Below, piece after piece: positions 1-9,311 of a DNA stretch of 64,000 nt. Below the pieces are notes generated by a model. The model had not been told where the DNA came from and did not search any database. It worked only from the letters and a program-made list of their open reading frames with translations. The stretch is from the NCBI GenBank assembly GCA_027486845.1, contig JAIXOL010000075.1, positions 1-64,000 on the forward strand. Direction: 5' to 3'. Numbering within the stretch: position 1 is the stretch's first letter; the number at the start of each line of letters is the position of its first letter. Source of the stretch: Cytophagaceae bacterium (GTDB taxonomy: Bacteria > Bacteroidota > Bacteroidia > Cytophagales > Spirosomataceae). The translations under genes were made by a program, and so were the position numbers.

Positions 1-203
1 CACTTCAGAATAGTAGTTTGTAAGTTTGTTTTTGGGGGATTCATAAATTGATCTTTGATTCGTAAAACAAATATATCAGTTTTTTGAATCCCCATCTTTT
101 TTTATGAACAAACCCTGTATTCACCTTGTAATAGTTTTAAAATATAAAGTTTTTTCATATATTTAACTCAATACCATTGAGCTTCACCAAAATCTATAAA
201 CAC

Positions 204-3179
204 ATGAAAATTAAAGTTTTTATTGTAATCTTCTCACTAATAAGTATTTACAGCACCGCCCAAAGTTATAACCCAAAGCTATTTGATAGCATGAAATGGC
301 GAATGATTGGCCCTCATCGTGGTGGTCGAACCGTTGGAGCTGTAGGAGTTCCACAAAAGCCCAACGTTTTTTATATCGGCGTAAACAATGGGGGTGTTTG
401 GAAAACAACAGATTATGGCCGCACATGGTTACCAATTTTTGACGATCAACCAACTGGTTCAGTGGGTGACGTGGCCGTCGCTCCATCAAATCCAAATGTC
501 ATTTATGTCGCTTCGGGTGAAGGTATTCAACGACCTGACTTATCAGTAGGAAATGGTATTTACAAATCAACTGATGAAGGTAAAACTTGGATAAATACTG
601 GTCTGAAAGATGGTCAACAAATTGGTGGTTTGGCGATTGACCCAACCAATGAAAACCGAGTTTTTGCTGCAGTTTTGGGTCATCCATATGGACCAAACAC
701 GGAAAGAGGAGTTTATCGAACAACCAATGGCGGTAAAACTTGGGAACGTGTTTTATATAAAGATGAAAACACCGGTGCAATTCAAGTAACAATCGATCCC
801 AAAAATCCGAACATAGTTTATGCAGACCTTTGGGCGGCTCGCCAAGGCCCGTGGGAAAATGGTGCTTGGCAAGGCCCCGAAAGTGGAATGTATAAATCAA
901 TAGACGGTGGCACAACTTGGAAAAAACTAACCAAAGGTTTACCAACCTACGAACAAGGTTTAGGTCGAATTGGCTTTTGTATTGCCCCAAGTGACCCCAA
1001 TCGCCTATATGCAACCGTTGATTCGCCCGAAGGAGGCGGTGTTTTCAAATCAACTGATGCGGGTGAATCTTGGTCACTCGTCAGTCAAGACCCAAGAATT
1101 TGGGGACGTGGAAGCGATTTTGCCGAAGTAAAAGTTCATCCAACTAACCCCGATATCGTTTTTAGTGCCGATGTTGACACTTGGAAGTCAGAAGATGCAG
1201 GAAAAACTTGGACAGCCTTTCGTGGAGCTCCAGGAGGTGATGATTATCACCGACTTTGGATAAACCCAAACAATCCGGATATTATGCTTTTGGCAGCTGA
1301 CCAAGGAGCAATTATTACTGTCAACGGTGGACAAACTTTTTCTTCGTGGTATAATCAGCCAACGGCACAGTTTTATCATGTAAGTACCGATAATGCTTTT
1401 CCATATAATGTTTATGGTGGGCAACAAGAAAGTGGTTCGGTCGGTATTGCATCTCGTGGAAATGATGGAATCATTACCTTTCGTGATTGGCATCCAGTAG
1501 GAGTAGAGGAGTACGGATATGTAGCTGCAGACCCACTCGACCCCAATATTATTTATGGTGGAAAAGTTACTAAATATGATAAACGAACTGGGCAAACACA
1601 AAATATTGCACCAGAAGCAGTTCGTTCGGGAAAGTATCGTTTTATTCGAACCGCACCAGTATTGTTTTCACCAATTGATAAAAAATCGTTGTTTTTTGCT
1701 GGAAATGTATTGTTCAAGACAAAATCAGGTGGTGATTCATGGGAGGTAATTAGCCCAGATTTGACGCGTGACACCTATGATAAACTTCCTCAAAGCTTCA
1801 ATGTTTTCACAACTGAGGCTATGAAAAAAATGCCTCGACGAGGAGTGATTTATGCCGTTGCACCTTCACCAAAAGACATTAATGTAATTTGGGCAGGAAC
1901 TGACGATGGATTGATTCACGTAACAAAAGATGGCGGAAAAACTTGGCAAAATGTAACTCCACCAACACCTCAGGGTGAGCAAAATGATTTTTGGATTTGG
2001 TCGAAAATTTCGCAAATTGATGCAGGTCATTTCGATAAAAATGCTGCTTATGTGGCAGTAAACAGAATCAGACTCGACGACCAACGTCCACATATTTTCC
2101 GTACAAAGGATGGCGGAAAAACTTGGCAAGAAATTGTGAAGGGTTTACCAAATGAACCAATTAATTCAGTTCGTGAAGACCCTTCTCGTAAAGGATTGTT
2201 ATTTGCGGGTTCTGAAAATGCTGTATATGTGTCGTTTGACGATGGTGAAAATTGGCAATCATTAAGGCTAAATATGCCCGCAACAAGTATTAGAGATTTG
2301 GTAATTAAAGACGATGATATTGTGGTAGGTACTCATGGACGTAGTTTTTGGATTTTAGATGATATTACGCCTTTACGCCAAATGTCTGATGAAGTCAGTA
2401 AAACTGAAGCGTTTTTATACAAACCACAAAATACTTATCGCGTTCGTTGGAGCACTTACACTGATACGCCTATCACACAAGAAGAACCTCAAGGTCAAAA
2501 TCCACCTGATGGAGCAATTATTAATTATTACCTAAAAGAAAAAATCAATAATTCAGTAGTTCTTGAGATTTTCGATGCATCAAAAAAACTAATACGTAAA
2601 TTTTCAAGCGATGATAAACCTTACGAATTGCCTGATTTAAATATTCCACATTATTGGATTCGACCACAACAAATTCTTTCTGCTAATGCTGGTTCGCATC
2701 GTTTTATGTGGGATTTGCATTATCCTCCGTTAAATTTGCCGCCATCGTATCCGATTTCGGCAGTTTATAAGAATACTGCTCCTGATGCTACTTCTCCTTG
2801 GGTGATGCCTGGCTATTATATCGCCAAATTGACAGTTAATGGAAAATCTAGCGAACAATCTTTTTTAATAAAAATGGATCCTCGTGTGAAAACCTCAGCT
2901 GTTGACTTGAAAATACAACATGATTTATCGCTGTCTTGCTATGAAGGAAGAAAAAAAATTGATATTGAATTAGAAAAAATGAAAGATTTGCGTCAAAGAA
3001 TCAGAATGACGGATGAAGGTTTGAAACAGTTTAATGCTAAAGAAGCGGATTTGAAAAAGATTCAATCAGGTTTAGCATCAATTCATAATATTTTACAAGA
3101 TGCTGATAGTAAGCCAACTACGCAGGTTGTGGTGAGTGCGAACGAATTATTGAAAAGTCTGAATGTTATTTTGAAGTGA
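204..3179 (+). CDS. Exported BNR/Asp-box (VPS10-like) beta-propeller protein
   Basis: The protein has about 991 residues. An N-terminal signal peptide (basic MKIK, hydrophobic run, then STAQS) predicts export. The first 700 residues hold about ten Asp-box motifs of the form S/T-x-D-x-G-x-T-W (for example KTTDYGRTW, KSTDEGKTW, RTKDGGKTW), the hallmark of sialidase/sortilin-type propellers. The last 250 residues form a beta-sandwich-like region followed by a charged helical tail. Similar proteins of about 1000 residues are common in Bacteroidota and are usually labelled WD40/YVTN/BNR-like or VPS10-domain glycosyl hydrolases; no enzymatic activity is established by what I can see. I chose the ATG at 204 over an upstream TTG at 177 because it places the basic residues directly before the hydrophobic core. 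A hairpin terminator follows. Confidence 0.85.
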   Translation: MKIKVFIVIFSLISIYSTAQSYNPKLFDSMKWRMIGPHRGGRTVGAVGVPQKPNVFYIGVNNGGVWKTTDYGRTWLPIFDDQPTGSVGDVAVAPSNPNVIYVASGEGIQRPDLSVGNGIYKSTDEGKTWINTGLKDGQQIGGLAIDPTNENRVFAAVLGHPYGPNTERGVYRTTNGGKTWERVLYKDENTGAIQVTIDPKNPNIVYADLWAARQGPWENGAWQGPESGMYKSIDGGTTWKKLTKGLPTYEQGLGRIGFCIAPSDPNRLYATVDSPEGGGVFKSTDAGESWSLVSQDPRIWGRGSDFAEVKVHPTNPDIVFSADVDTWKSEDAGKTWTAFRGAPGGDDYHRLWINPNNPDIMLLAADQGAIITVNGGQTFSSWYNQPTAQFYHVSTDNAFPYNVYGGQQESGSVGIASRGNDGIITFRDWHPVGVEEYGYVAADPLDPNIIYGGKVTKYDKRTGQTQNIAPEAVRSGKYRFIRTAPVLFSPIDKKSLFFAGNVLFKTKSGGDSWEVISPDLTRDTYDKLPQSFNVFTTEAMKKMPRRGVIYAVAPSPKDINVIWAGTDDGLIHVTKDGGKTWQNVTPPTPQGEQNDFWIWSKISQIDAGHFDKNAAYVAVNRIRLDDQRPHIFRTKDGGKTWQEIVKGLPNEPINSVREDPSRKGLLFAGSENAVYVSFDDGENWQSLRLNMPATSIRDLVIKDDDIVVGTHGRSFWILDDITPLRQMSDEVSKTEAFLYKPQNTYRVRWSTYTDTPITQEEPQGQNPPDGAIINYYLKEKINNSVVLEIFDASKKLIRKFSSDDKPYELPDLNIPHYWIRPQQILSANAGSHRFMWDLHYPPLNLPPSYPISAVYKNTAPDATSPWVMPGYYIAKLTVNGKSSEQSFLIKMDPRVKTSAVDLKIQHDLSLSCYEGRKKIDIELEKMKDLRQRIRMTDEGLKQFNAKEADLKKIQSGLASIHNILQDADSKPTTQVVVSANELLKSLNVILK

Positions 3180-3195
3180 TTTTTTTAAGATTTAG

Positions 3196-3229
3196 AAAGC
3201 CACAACCTTTTTAAGTTGTGGCTTTTTTT
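3196..3229 (+). terminator. Rho-independent terminator after the Asp-box protein gene
   Basis: An 11-bp perfect stem (AAAGCCACAAC with GTTGTGGCTTT, 8-base loop) is followed by a T run. It lies 16 bases after the stop codon and separates this gene from the GH32 gene. Confidence 0.85.
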
Positions 3230-3264
3230 CTACCTTTAATATCCAATAAACTTGAAATTAACCT

Positions 3265-4806
3265 ATGAAAAACCTCATTTTAGTTACATCCCTTTTGTTT
3301 AGTTTGGCTTGCCAACAAAAGAAAGATTCCATAACTACCTATTATAAAGAGCAACACCGCCCTCAATTTCATTTTACTCCAGAAAAAGGTTGGATGAATG
3401 ACCCAAACGGCCTCGTATATTACGATGGTGAATACCACCTATTTTATCAACATTATCCTGATAGTACCGTTTGGGGACCAATGCATTGGGGGCACGCAAT
3501 AAGCAAAGATTTGGTTTCGTGGGAACATCTGCCGATTGCTTTATATCCCGACTCGCTCGGTTATATTTTTTCTGGAAGTATTGTCGTTGATGAAAAAAAT
3601 ACAACAGGTTTTCAGACTGGGAAAGAAAAACCTTTAGTTGCGATTTTTACCTACCATGATATGGTAAAAGAAAAAGCAGGACGAAAAGACCGAGAATCGC
3701 AGGGAATTGCTTATAGTTTGGATAAGGGCAGAACTTGGCTAAAGTATGAGAAAAATCCAGTAATTCCTAACAAAGGTGATACCGATTTTCGTGACCCAAA
3801 AGTGTTTTGGCATGAAGCGACTAAAAACTGGATTATGCCTTTGGCAGTTGGGAAGAAATTAGAAATTTTCACCTCACCAAACTTAAAAAACTGGCAAAAA
3901 GTAAGTGAATTTGGCTTAAAAGAAAGCCTTAATGATGGGGTTTGGGAATGCCCAGATTTGATTTCTTTTAAAACTGAAGACGGTTCAGAAAAATGGGTTT
4001 TAATTCAAAATATAGGTCGGGGTGCGGTAAATGGTGGTTCGGGAACGCAATATTTTGTGGGTAATTTTGATGGTAAAGTCTTCACTAACGATAATCCACC
4101 TGAAAACAAACTTTGGTTAGATTATGGGGCTGATAATTATGCTGGAGTTTCGTGGTTTAATGCACCAAATAACGAAAAAATTCACATTGGTTGGATGTCG
4201 AACTGGGATGATTATGCAAATCTCGTTCCAACTTCAACTTGGAGAAGTGGCATGACAGTTCCCCGAAAATTATCTTTAAACAAAACTCCTGAAGGTTATC
4301 GTTTAGCTCAAATGCCTGTTAAACAATTGGAGTCTTTGCGGATTTCTAGTACAAACATTCCAAAACAAAAGATTATAAATATTCTTGCAATTGATAATAA
4401 ATCGGTTTTAAATGAACTTGATTTGTCTTTCGACCTAACAACCTCAACTGCAAGTGAGTTTGGTTTTATTTTATCTAATTCAAAGAATGAAAAATTGATT
4501 GTTGGTTTAGATAGAACTTCTAAGCAAATTTTTATCGACCGTACAAATGCCGGAAAATCTGATTTTTCTTCAAAATTTGCCAAGAAACATGTCGCACCTT
4601 TTATCGATGTTAAAGAATTGACAATCAAGGCTTTAGTTGATAAGGCATCAATTGAGGTTTTTGTTAACGGCGGAAAAATTGCATTAACAGATTTGTTTTT
4701 TCCTACCGAAGATTATACCAAAATTGAACTTTATAGTAAAGAAGGAATTGCCAATTTAACATCTGGTACATTGCATCCACTAGAGTCAGTTATGACTAAA
4801 AAATAG
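3265..4806 (+). CDS. Glycoside hydrolase family 32 lipoprotein (levanase/invertase-like)
   Basis: This enzyme should hydrolyse beta-fructosyl bonds in sucrose, inulin or levan. The GH32 catalytic triad is visible: the nucleophile Asp46 in WMNDPNG (43-49), the stabiliser Asp177 in FRDP (175-178) and the acid/base Glu228 in ECPD (228-231). The five-bladed catalytic propeller is followed by a C-terminal beta-sandwich from about residue 350. The first 16 residues form a lipoprotein signal ending in SLAC, so it is probably anchored on the envelope. At 513 residues it has normal GH32 length. The downstream PfkB kinase would phosphorylate the released fructose, so the pair looks like a small fructan or sucrose utilisation unit. 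No SusC/SusD transporter is visible nearby. Confidence 0.93.
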   Translation: MKNLILVTSLLFSLACQQKKDSITTYYKEQHRPQFHFTPEKGWMNDPNGLVYYDGEYHLFYQHYPDSTVWGPMHWGHAISKDLVSWEHLPIALYPDSLGYIFSGSIVVDEKNTTGFQTGKEKPLVAIFTYHDMVKEKAGRKDRESQGIAYSLDKGRTWLKYEKNPVIPNKGDTDFRDPKVFWHEATKNWIMPLAVGKKLEIFTSPNLKNWQKVSEFGLKESLNDGVWECPDLISFKTEDGSEKWVLIQNIGRGAVNGGSGTQYFVGNFDGKVFTNDNPPENKLWLDYGADNYAGVSWFNAPNNEKIHIGWMSNWDDYANLVPTSTWRSGMTVPRKLSLNKTPEGYRLAQMPVKQLESLRISSTNIPKQKIINILAIDNKSVLNELDLSFDLTTSTASEFGFILSNSKNEKLIVGLDRTSKQIFIDRTNAGKSDFSSKFAKKHVAPFIDVKELTIKALVDKASIEVFVNGGKIALTDLFFPTEDYTKIELYSKEGIANLTSGTLHPLESVMTKK

Positions 4807-4827
4807 ATTTTATTAGTTAAATTTTGC

Positions 4828-4860
4828 TCGTATAAACGTCCAAACTAGACGTTTATACGA
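4828..4860. repeat. Perfect 13-bp inverted repeat between GH32 and kinase genes
   Basis: TCGTATAAACGTC and GACGTTTATACGA form a perfect 13-bp stem around a 7-base loop. It is followed by AAAATTTT, not a long T run, so it is a poor Rho-independent terminator. It could be a regulator operator, an mRNA processing or stabilising hairpin, or a weak attenuator between the two sugar genes. Confidence 0.7.
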
Positions 4861-4894
4861 AAATTTTATAATTTGAAAAGTTAGTATTTATCAA

Positions 4895-5782
4895 ATGAAA
4901 ATATTAGGGAAAAATATAGTTTGTTTTGGAGAAGTATTATGGGATTTACTTCCTTCTGGTAAAATTGCTGGTGGAGCTCCAATGAATGTGGCGGTTCATG
5001 CCAATCAGCTAGGCTTGAATGCTGAAATGATTAGTGCTGTTGGAAATGATGAACTGGGAGAAGGAATTATGTCTTTTTTATTAAGCAGAGGTTTGTCAGT
5101 AGAAAATATTCAAAAAAATGAACACAAAACTGGTATTGTAGAAGTCACGTTAGATGAAAAAGGTAGTCCGTCCTATAAAATCATAGAACCCGTTGCGTGG
5201 GATTTTATTCGTTTAACTGAACACGCAAAAAGTACTATTCAAGCCGCAGATGCATTGGTTTTTGGAAGCTTATCTTTAAGAAATGAAATCTCAAAGAAAA
5301 CGCTTTTGCAACTACAAACAGATGCCAAACTGAAAATTTTAGATATTAATCTGAGAAAACCATTTTTTACATCTGAATTGACCGATGAACTATTGCGAGT
5401 TGCTGATATTGTAAAAGTCAATGACGATGAATTAGAAATGATTTGTAATTGGTGTGGACAAACTGGCAATGAAACACAAAATGCAAGTTTTTTGAAAGAG
5501 CGTTATCAACTCAAAGGAATCATTGTGACAAGAGGTGCAAACGGTGCTTTTTTTATTGATGAAAACAATGTATTGTTTGAACATCAAGGTTTTAAAGTAA
5601 CCGTAAACGATACAATAGGAAGTGGAGATTCTTTTTTGGCTGCATTTATAACCAAATGGCTCAATGGTGAAAGGCCAGCTGAAGCTTTGAAATATGCTTG
5701 TGCGGTAGGTGCGTTTGTAGCAACACAAAAAGGTGCAACGCCACTTATTTCAGAGGAAGATATTTTAAAATTTATGGAATAA
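4895..5782 (+). CDS. PfkB-family sugar kinase, probable fructokinase
   Basis: This ribokinase-like enzyme transfers phosphate from ATP to a sugar, most likely fructose given the GH32 neighbour. The N-terminal substrate motif GGAPMNVA (26-33) and the C-terminal PfkB signature with anion hole and catalytic base, GSGDSFLAAF (242-251, base Asp245), are both intact. The length of 295 residues is normal for the family. The protein is cytoplasmic with no signal peptide. It follows the GH32 gene by 88 bp with a hairpin between them, so co-transcription with attenuation is possible. Fructokinase versus another ketohexokinase cannot be decided from sequence alone. Confidence 0.88.
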   Translation: MKILGKNIVCFGEVLWDLLPSGKIAGGAPMNVAVHANQLGLNAEMISAVGNDELGEGIMSFLLSRGLSVENIQKNEHKTGIVEVTLDEKGSPSYKIIEPVAWDFIRLTEHAKSTIQAADALVFGSLSLRNEISKKTLLQLQTDAKLKILDINLRKPFFTSELTDELLRVADIVKVNDDELEMICNWCGQTGNETQNASFLKERYQLKGIIVTRGANGAFFIDENNVLFEHQGFKVTVNDTIGSGDSFLAAFITKWLNGERPAEALKYACAVGAFVATQKGATPLISEEDILKFME

Positions 5783-5796
5783 TCGGTTATAAGAAT

Positions 5797-6159
5797 TTAT
5801 TTTGTATAGAGATAAGCCCAAGCAATCAAGACTATTTGTAGAGGAAGTCTCAGCCATAATAACCACTGTGGTATGTTTTTGAATTTTCCAGACGAAGCCA
5901 TATAGATATTTGCAGGAAAAACAGCGATGAATAATAAAATAATTCCCCAAGCGGCCAACGATTTTGTTTGGCTAAAAAGTAAACCAATTCCTAAAATAAT
6001 TTCGGCAATTCCGCTAATAATCACCATTACTTCGTGTTTTGGAATGTATGGCGGCATTGCTTTTAGGAAAAAAAATTTCTTCGTAAAGTGAGAAATTCCC
6101 GCAAAAATCAAAAAACCTGCCATTATATACAGAGCAATAGCTTCCATCAGTATCATCAT
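5797..6159 (-). CDS. DoxX-family small integral membrane protein
   Basis: The protein has 120 residues with four predicted transmembrane helices: about 8-24, 46-64, 68-86 and 97-117. The pattern A-G-x-x-H-F early and G-x-x-E-I-x-L-G-I-G in helix 2 matches the DoxX/DUF4870-like membrane family, whose members have no secure biochemical role. It converges on the sugar kinase, with stops 14 bp apart, so it is not part of that unit. A start at the next Met (6147) is also possible. Confidence 0.75.
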   Translation of the reverse strand: MMILMEAIALYIMAGFLIFAGISHFTKKFFFLKAMPPYIPKHEVMVIISGIAEIILGIGLLFSQTKSLAAWGIILLFIAVFPANIYMASSGKFKNIPQWLLWLRLPLQIVLIAWAYLYTK

Positions 6160-6247
6160 TAAATTTAATTATCGCAATTTAAGCCAAAAAATAATTTTAA
6201 CAGTTTAATTTACAAATAATCTTTATCGACAAAAATAATCTACTTTT

Positions 6248-7480
6248 ATGAATAAAGTTTTCTTCTCCAGTTTTACACTTCTACTTTCAACAATCTTTAC
6301 AATTTGTTTTGCACAAAAAAACAAAACTGAAGCTTATTTTCCTGCATTTAGCCAATGGATTTCAAAGAATCCTACTGAAGTGGGACTTAATGCTGATAAA
6401 ATAAAAGAGACCATAAAATTTGCCCAAGACAATGAAATAAAAAACCCAAGAAACATGGAAGTTTCTCATTATCAGTCTTTTGGAAAAGAACCATTTGGTT
6501 TTGCGGTTGGGCCTTTTGCTGAGCGAGGCGAGCCAACAGGTCTAATTATTCACAAAGGATACATTGTTGCTCAGTGGGGAGAACCAAACCGCTGCGATAT
6601 TACACACAGTGTGACAAAAAGTTTTTTATCGAGTGTAGTTGGCTTAGCCCTTGATCGTGGCCTAATCAAAAATGTTTCGGATACCGTTGCTGCATACGTG
6701 CCACCAATTGAGATTTATGGAAATCCAGTCAATCGTTCGGCTGACGATTTTGGAAAACCAGAACTACTTCAACTTTTTGATACACCACATAATAAAACGA
6801 TTACTTGGAATGCACTTCTTCGTCAAACTAGTGATTGGGAAGGTACACTCTGGGGAAAACCTGATTGGGCGGACCGACCAGACAAGGATGCTACAAAATG
6901 GCTAAATAGACCTAGAAATATACAAGGAAGTGTTTATGAATATAATGATGTAAGAGTTAATGTACTTTCATTAGCAGCTTTGAGTGTTTGGAGAAAGCCT
7001 TTGCCACAAGTTTTGAAAGAAAATCTAATGGATAAAATAGGTGCCTCAAATACTTGGCGTTGGACAGGCTACCGAAACTCTTGGATTGTCTTGGACGGGC
7101 AAACTGTTCAGTCAGTTAGTGGTGGTGGGCATTGGGGAGGCGGAATGTTTATCAATGCTTATGATATGGGGCGTTTTGGTTTGCTATCATTGAATAGAGG
7201 AAAATGGAAAGACCAACAGATTTTATCAGAAAATTGGGTAAATCAAGCACTTACGCCTACAAAGGCCCAACCTACGTATGGTTACATGAATTGGTTTTTG
7301 AATACGGACAAAAAACTATTGCCAAGTGCTTCAGAAAAATCATTTTACCATCTCGGAAATGGCACAAATATGATTTATGTTGACCCTGAACATGATTTAG
7401 TTATGGTGGTTAGATGGATTTCATCTGAGGCAATGGATGGCGTTGTAAAGAAAGTTTTAGAAGCATTTCCAAATAAATAA
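6248..7480 (+). CDS. Secreted serine hydrolase, beta-lactamase (class C) fold
   Basis: A signal peptide ending near CFAQ (23) precedes a class C beta-lactamase/penicillin-binding domain. The nucleophile motif S-x-x-K is SVTK at 121-124. The second motif reads YND at 232-234 in place of the classical Y-x-N. The third, usually K-T-G, appears as HLG in a stretch ending near YVDPEHDL. This pattern is common in esterases and 6-aminohexanoate hydrolase-like enzymes of the family, so an esterase or amidase is more likely than a true lactamase. It starts a run of three same-strand genes (with the NIPSNAP and ChbG genes) that all encode exported proteins. Confidence 0.85.
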   Translation: MNKVFFSSFTLLLSTIFTICFAQKNKTEAYFPAFSQWISKNPTEVGLNADKIKETIKFAQDNEIKNPRNMEVSHYQSFGKEPFGFAVGPFAERGEPTGLIIHKGYIVAQWGEPNRCDITHSVTKSFLSSVVGLALDRGLIKNVSDTVAAYVPPIEIYGNPVNRSADDFGKPELLQLFDTPHNKTITWNALLRQTSDWEGTLWGKPDWADRPDKDATKWLNRPRNIQGSVYEYNDVRVNVLSLAALSVWRKPLPQVLKENLMDKIGASNTWRWTGYRNSWIVLDGQTVQSVSGGGHWGGGMFINAYDMGRFGLLSLNRGKWKDQQILSENWVNQALTPTKAQPTYGYMNWFLNTDKKLLPSASEKSFYHLGNGTNMIYVDPEHDLVMVVRWISSEAMDGVVKKVLEAFPNK

Positions 7481-7525
7481 GCTTATGTTTTTTAATTATA
7501 ATTATCTATTCAAAATAAATTAAAA

Positions 7526-8275
7526 ATGAAAAAAATCAACCTAATTGTAGCCTTTTTGTTTTTTGCAATCGGTACTTTTGCCCAAGCAAAAAAAGAATTT
7601 TATGAACTTCGTACTTATGAATTAAAGTTTGGTTCGTCACGTTCAAATATCGAAAACTATTTTAAAAATGCTCTTTTTCCTGCTTTAAATAAATACGGTG
7701 TAAAAAATATTGGAGCATTTGGAGAAATGGGACTTTCTGACCCTGCGAAAATCTATATATTGATTCCTTATGCTTCAATTGAAGAGTTTTCGAGAGTCAA
7801 TGAAAAAATTAAAGCAGATGAAGATTTCTTGAAAGCAACAATAGAATATAATGCTTTACCACCCGAAAAAGCCCCGTATGCTCGATATACCTCTTCAATT
7901 ATGAATGCTTTTGACGGAATACCGCAATTAGTTAAACCAACTAGTGACCAAAAATTATTTGAATTAAGAATTTATCAAAGCTATTCAGAGGATGCAGGTC
8001 GTCGCAAAAGAAAAATGTTTAATGATGAAGAATTGAAGATTTTCAGAGATACTAAACTCAATTCGGTATTTTTTGGTGAAGTTATTGCTGGTGAATATAT
8101 GCCATGTCTAACCTATATGTTGGCTTTCAAAAATATGGAAGAACGTGATGCCAATTGGAAAGTTTTTAGTGCAAACCCAGATTGGAAACGTATTTCAAGT
8201 GCTGCCGAATATGCCAATTCAGTTTCTCACATTATCAGAGTTTTCTTAGTACCTTTATCTTATACTCAACTCTAA
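7526..8275 (+). CDS. Exported NIPSNAP-family protein
   Basis: The protein has 249 residues with a signal peptide ending at TFAQA. Two ferredoxin-like NIPSNAP repeats follow, each opening with a YELRTYEL / FELRIYQS type strand (about 26-33 and 145-152). NIPSNAP domains are dimeric alpha-beta barrels of unsettled function. Bacterial exported versions often sit beside hydrolase genes, as here. The downstream deacetylase gene begins 4 bp after the stop, so the two are almost certainly co-transcribed. Confidence 0.85.
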   Translation: MKKINLIVAFLFFAIGTFAQAKKEFYELRTYELKFGSSRSNIENYFKNALFPALNKYGVKNIGAFGEMGLSDPAKIYILIPYASIEEFSRVNEKIKADEDFLKATIEYNALPPEKAPYARYTSSIMNAFDGIPQLVKPTSDQKLFELRIYQSYSEDAGRRKRKMFNDEELKIFRDTKLNSVFFGEVIAGEYMPCLTYMLAFKNMEERDANWKVFSANPDWKRISSAAEYANSVSHIIRVFLVPLSYTQL

Positions 8276-8279
8276 AACC

Positions 8280-9272
8280 ATGAAAAAATATCTCATATCC
8301 CTATTTATGATGTGCTTTGCTCTTTTATTGAAAGCACAAAGTGAAACTTACGCCGAGAAATTAGGTTTTCCCAAAGGAGCTAAAGTTATAATCATGCACG
8401 TTGATGATGTCGGGATGTCTTATGACTCAAACGTTGGAGCAATCAAATCAGTTGAAGAGGGTGTAGCTACTTCAATGAGCGTTATGATGCCTTGTTCTTG
8501 GGTACCATCTTTTGTGCATTACCTTAAAAATCATCCTCAAATCGATGCGGGATTACACCTTACCTTAACTTCTGAGTGGAAAGATTATCGTTGGGGGCCA
8601 TTGGCTGGCAAGCCCACTGTGCCGAATTTGGTCGATTCAGAGGGGGCAATGTGGCGAAGTGTTGAAGAAACCGCCAAACATGCTTCAGCTGATGAAATTG
8701 AGAAAGAAATCAGAAGCCAATTGGAAAGAGCAAGAGCAATGGGTTTTGAGCCAACGCACATGGACTCTCACATGGGAACATTATTTGCACGACAAGATTA
8801 TTTAGAACGCTATTTTAAGGTGGGTATCGAAAATAAAATACCAGTGATGTTTCCTGGTGGTCATGATACCATGATTATGCGAGATGGAGCCGCAGGTTTA
8901 ACACTTCAACAAGCTCAAAAAATCGGAAAAATGCTTTGGGATGCTGGTTTGCCAGTTTTAGATGATTTACACAACATAAGCTATGGCTGGACGATGGATA
9001 AAGTAAAAAATCCTGAAGAAAAGGCTTTGCAGAAGTATAAAACTCAAAAGTACATTGATTCATTTAAAGAATTACAGGCTGGTGTAACTATGGTGATTAT
9101 GCACTGTACTTCTCCAACCGAGGTTTTTGAACATATATCAGATTCGGGAAATACTCGTAGGGGTGATATGTTAGCCATGATTGATCCAGTTTTAAAAAAG
9201 TATATCCAAGACAATGGAATTATTTTGACAACCTGGAGGGAATTGAAACAAAGGAGAGATAAAGTTAAATAA
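8280..9272 (+). CDS. Exported ChbG/HpnK (YdjC-like) carbohydrate deacetylase
   Basis: The family removes acetyl groups from N-acetylated sugars such as chito-oligosaccharides, using a metal bound by Asp and His residues. The metal-site motif HVDDVGMS (residues 41-48) and a later MDSHMG motif (about 161-166) match the YdjC fold. A signal peptide ending near LKAQS predicts export. At 330 residues the length is usual for Bacteroidota members. The gene is 4 bp downstream of the NIPSNAP gene and is followed by a bidirectional hairpin terminator. Confidence 0.85.
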   Translation: MKKYLISLFMMCFALLLKAQSETYAEKLGFPKGAKVIIMHVDDVGMSYDSNVGAIKSVEEGVATSMSVMMPCSWVPSFVHYLKNHPQIDAGLHLTLTSEWKDYRWGPLAGKPTVPNLVDSEGAMWRSVEETAKHASADEIEKEIRSQLERARAMGFEPTHMDSHMGTLFARQDYLERYFKVGIENKIPVMFPGGHDTMIMRDGAAGLTLQQAQKIGKMLWDAGLPVLDDLHNISYGWTMDKVKNPEEKALQKYKTQKYIDSFKELQAGVTMVIMHCTSPTEVFEHISDSGNTRRGDMLAMIDPVLKKYIQDNGIILTTWRELKQRRDKVK

Positions 9273-9280
9273 GATTTTTG

Positions 9281-9309
9281 CAATGCCCATTCCTCGTAAA
9301 TGGGCATTG
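9281..9309. terminator. Bidirectional hairpin between convergent genes
   Basis: CAATGCCCATT and AATGGGCATTG form an 11-bp perfect stem with a 7-base loop. It lies between the deacetylase stop and the stop of the convergent J-domain gene. Short T runs flank it, so it may end transcripts from both sides. Confidence 0.7.
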
Positions 9310-9311
9310 TT

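Noticed and set aside
35-93. 9-bp inverted repeat (GGGGATTCA / TGAATCCCC) upstream of the first gene
   Set aside because: The 41-base spacer is long and neither arm is followed by a T run; a similar 9-bp pair with the same spacing at 10518-10576 shows no sequence relation, so both are likely chance.
499-1014. Long leftward frame inside the Asp-box gene
   Set aside because: It is the shadow of a repetitive rightward gene; the encoded sequence has no domain signal and unusual composition.
7080-7400. Serine hydrolase as a true beta-lactamase resistance gene
   Set aside because: The second and third motifs (YND and HLG) differ from lactamase consensus, so an esterase or amidase role fits better.
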